NCBI RefSeq assembly: GCF_020075495.1
Contig: NZ_JABYQT010000003.1
Location: 310,001-374,000, forward strand
DNA from: Vreelandella aquamarina
Lineage (GTDB): Bacteria; Pseudomonadota; Gammaproteobacteria; Pseudomonadales; Halomonadaceae
Direction of reading: 5' to 3'
Length of the DNA: 64,000 nucleotides
Both the position numbers and the translations under genes were made by a program. The notes under the pieces are model-generated. The model was not told the DNA's origin and searched no databases. It saw nothing but the letters and a program-made list of their open reading frames with translations. Of the stretch, positions 63,627 through 64,000 are shown one piece after another. Positions within the stretch are counted from its first letter, which is position 1; the number at the start of each line of letters is the position of its first letter.

Positions 63627-64000
63627 TTACTCCGGCAGTGCATAGCCAATCACGTAATCACCCATCTTGGTGCCAAAGGTGCCGTGCCCCCCGGCGGTGA
63701 TCACGACGTACTGGCGACCATCAGCGCCGGTATAGGTCATGGGCGTGGCCTGACCCCCTGCCGGCAGGCGTGCCCTGTAAAGCTCTTCGCCGGTGGTGAT
63801 GTCGTAAGCGCGCAGGTACTGGTCCAGCGTGCCGCCCATGAAGGTAATACCGCTTGCGGTGGTCAGCGGGCCACCAAGCGCCGGCACGCCGACGGGCAGG
63901 CCAATGGGCAGGCCAAGCGGCATGCTGTCACGCGTGGTGCCGTTGCGGTGTTTCCAGACCACGTCAGCGCTCTGCAAATCGATGCCGGCCACGTCGCCCC
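63627..64000 (-). CDS. Membrane-bound PQQ-dependent dehydrogenase (glucose/quinate type), C-terminal fragment
   Basis: Only the last about 123 codons are in the window; the frame is open to base 64000. GVPALGGPLTTASGITFMGGTLDQYLRAYDITTGEELYRARLPAGGQATPMTY and the tail GDYVIGYALPE match the end of the beta-propeller of quinoprotein glucose or quinate/shikimate dehydrogenases. It oxidises a polyol or sugar in the periplasm and feeds electrons to ubiquinone. The N-terminal membrane segments lie outside the window. Confidence 0.88.
   Translation of the reverse strand, partial: GDVAGIDLQSADVVWKHRNGTTRDSMPLGLPIGLPVGVPALGGPLTTASGITFMGGTLDQYLRAYDITTGEELYRARLPAGGQATPMTYTGADGRQYVVITAGGHGTFGTKMGDYVIGYALPE

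Overview
The window looks like the chromosome of a halophilic or halotolerant gammaproteobacterium of the Halomonas/Vreelandella type. This is inferred from G+C-rich genes coding densely on both strands, acidic protein tails, Halomonas-like housekeeping genes (xseA, guaB, guaA, aas, rlmA) and many transporters and small stress proteins. I see no rRNA, tRNA, CRISPR array, integrase, transposase or complete prophage.

Layout. 1-4.2 kb: the end of an ElaB/DUF883-like membrane protein, an RpiR regulator, a class III aminotransferase and a carboxymuconolactone-decarboxylase-like protein, closed by a branched inverted-repeat element. 4.2-9.05 kb: xseA, then guaB and guaA, with a 140-bp palindromic miniature element between the two gua genes. 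9.05-16.84 kb: an accessory island directly after guaA. It holds two compositionally different modules: a very A+T-rich trio (SF1 helicase, DarT-like ADP-ribosyltransferase, ADP-ribosylglycohydrolase) and a pair of moderate G+C (helical-repeat protein plus PD-(D/E)XK-like nuclease candidate). Both have overlapping start and stop codons and look like defence or toxin-antitoxin cassettes. This is the most likely place for an undescribed system.

16.9-24.5 kb: a pseudouridine synthase followed by decaying sequence. It contains a frameshifted SDR beside its divergent LysR regulator, two degenerate copies of an HTH-plus-GFA gene pair flanking a DUF808 gene, an intact GFA gene, a UDG-like protein and a deletion scar joining two unrelated gene fragments. 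24.5-30.7 kb: a diguanylate cyclase with an intact I-site, a TetR/DJ-1/DUF1330 operon, a cupin, a Bcr/CflA exporter, a PhzF protein and a DUF2945 protein.

30.7-37 kb: a complete ferric-siderophore uptake operon (receptor, binding protein, two permeases, ATPase) whose receptor is split by a 5-bp tandem duplication. 37-40.5 kb: a DUF697-like protein, a soluble PQQ-type sugar dehydrogenase with a DUF2231 partner and a voltage-gated potassium channel. 40.5-45.4 kb: a sugar-acid locus with an FCD-type GntR regulator, a DctPQM TRAP transporter and a mandelate-racemase-type dehydratase, with a perfect palindromic operator in the divergent promoter.

45.4-51.6 kb: an AaeXAB-like aromatic-acid efflux operon, an MscS channel with an acidic repeat tail and a nitroreductase. 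51.7-57.4 kb: a fused Aas lysophospholipid acyltransferase/acyl-ACP synthetase, an HTH regulator, RlmA and a cold-shock protein. 57.6-64 kb: a sugar-efflux-type MFS with a divergent HTH regulator, a 17-bp tandem repeat, a thioredoxin-reductase-like flavoprotein, a Pmp3 protein, a second TonB receptor and the C-terminal end of a membrane PQQ dehydrogenase that runs off the window.
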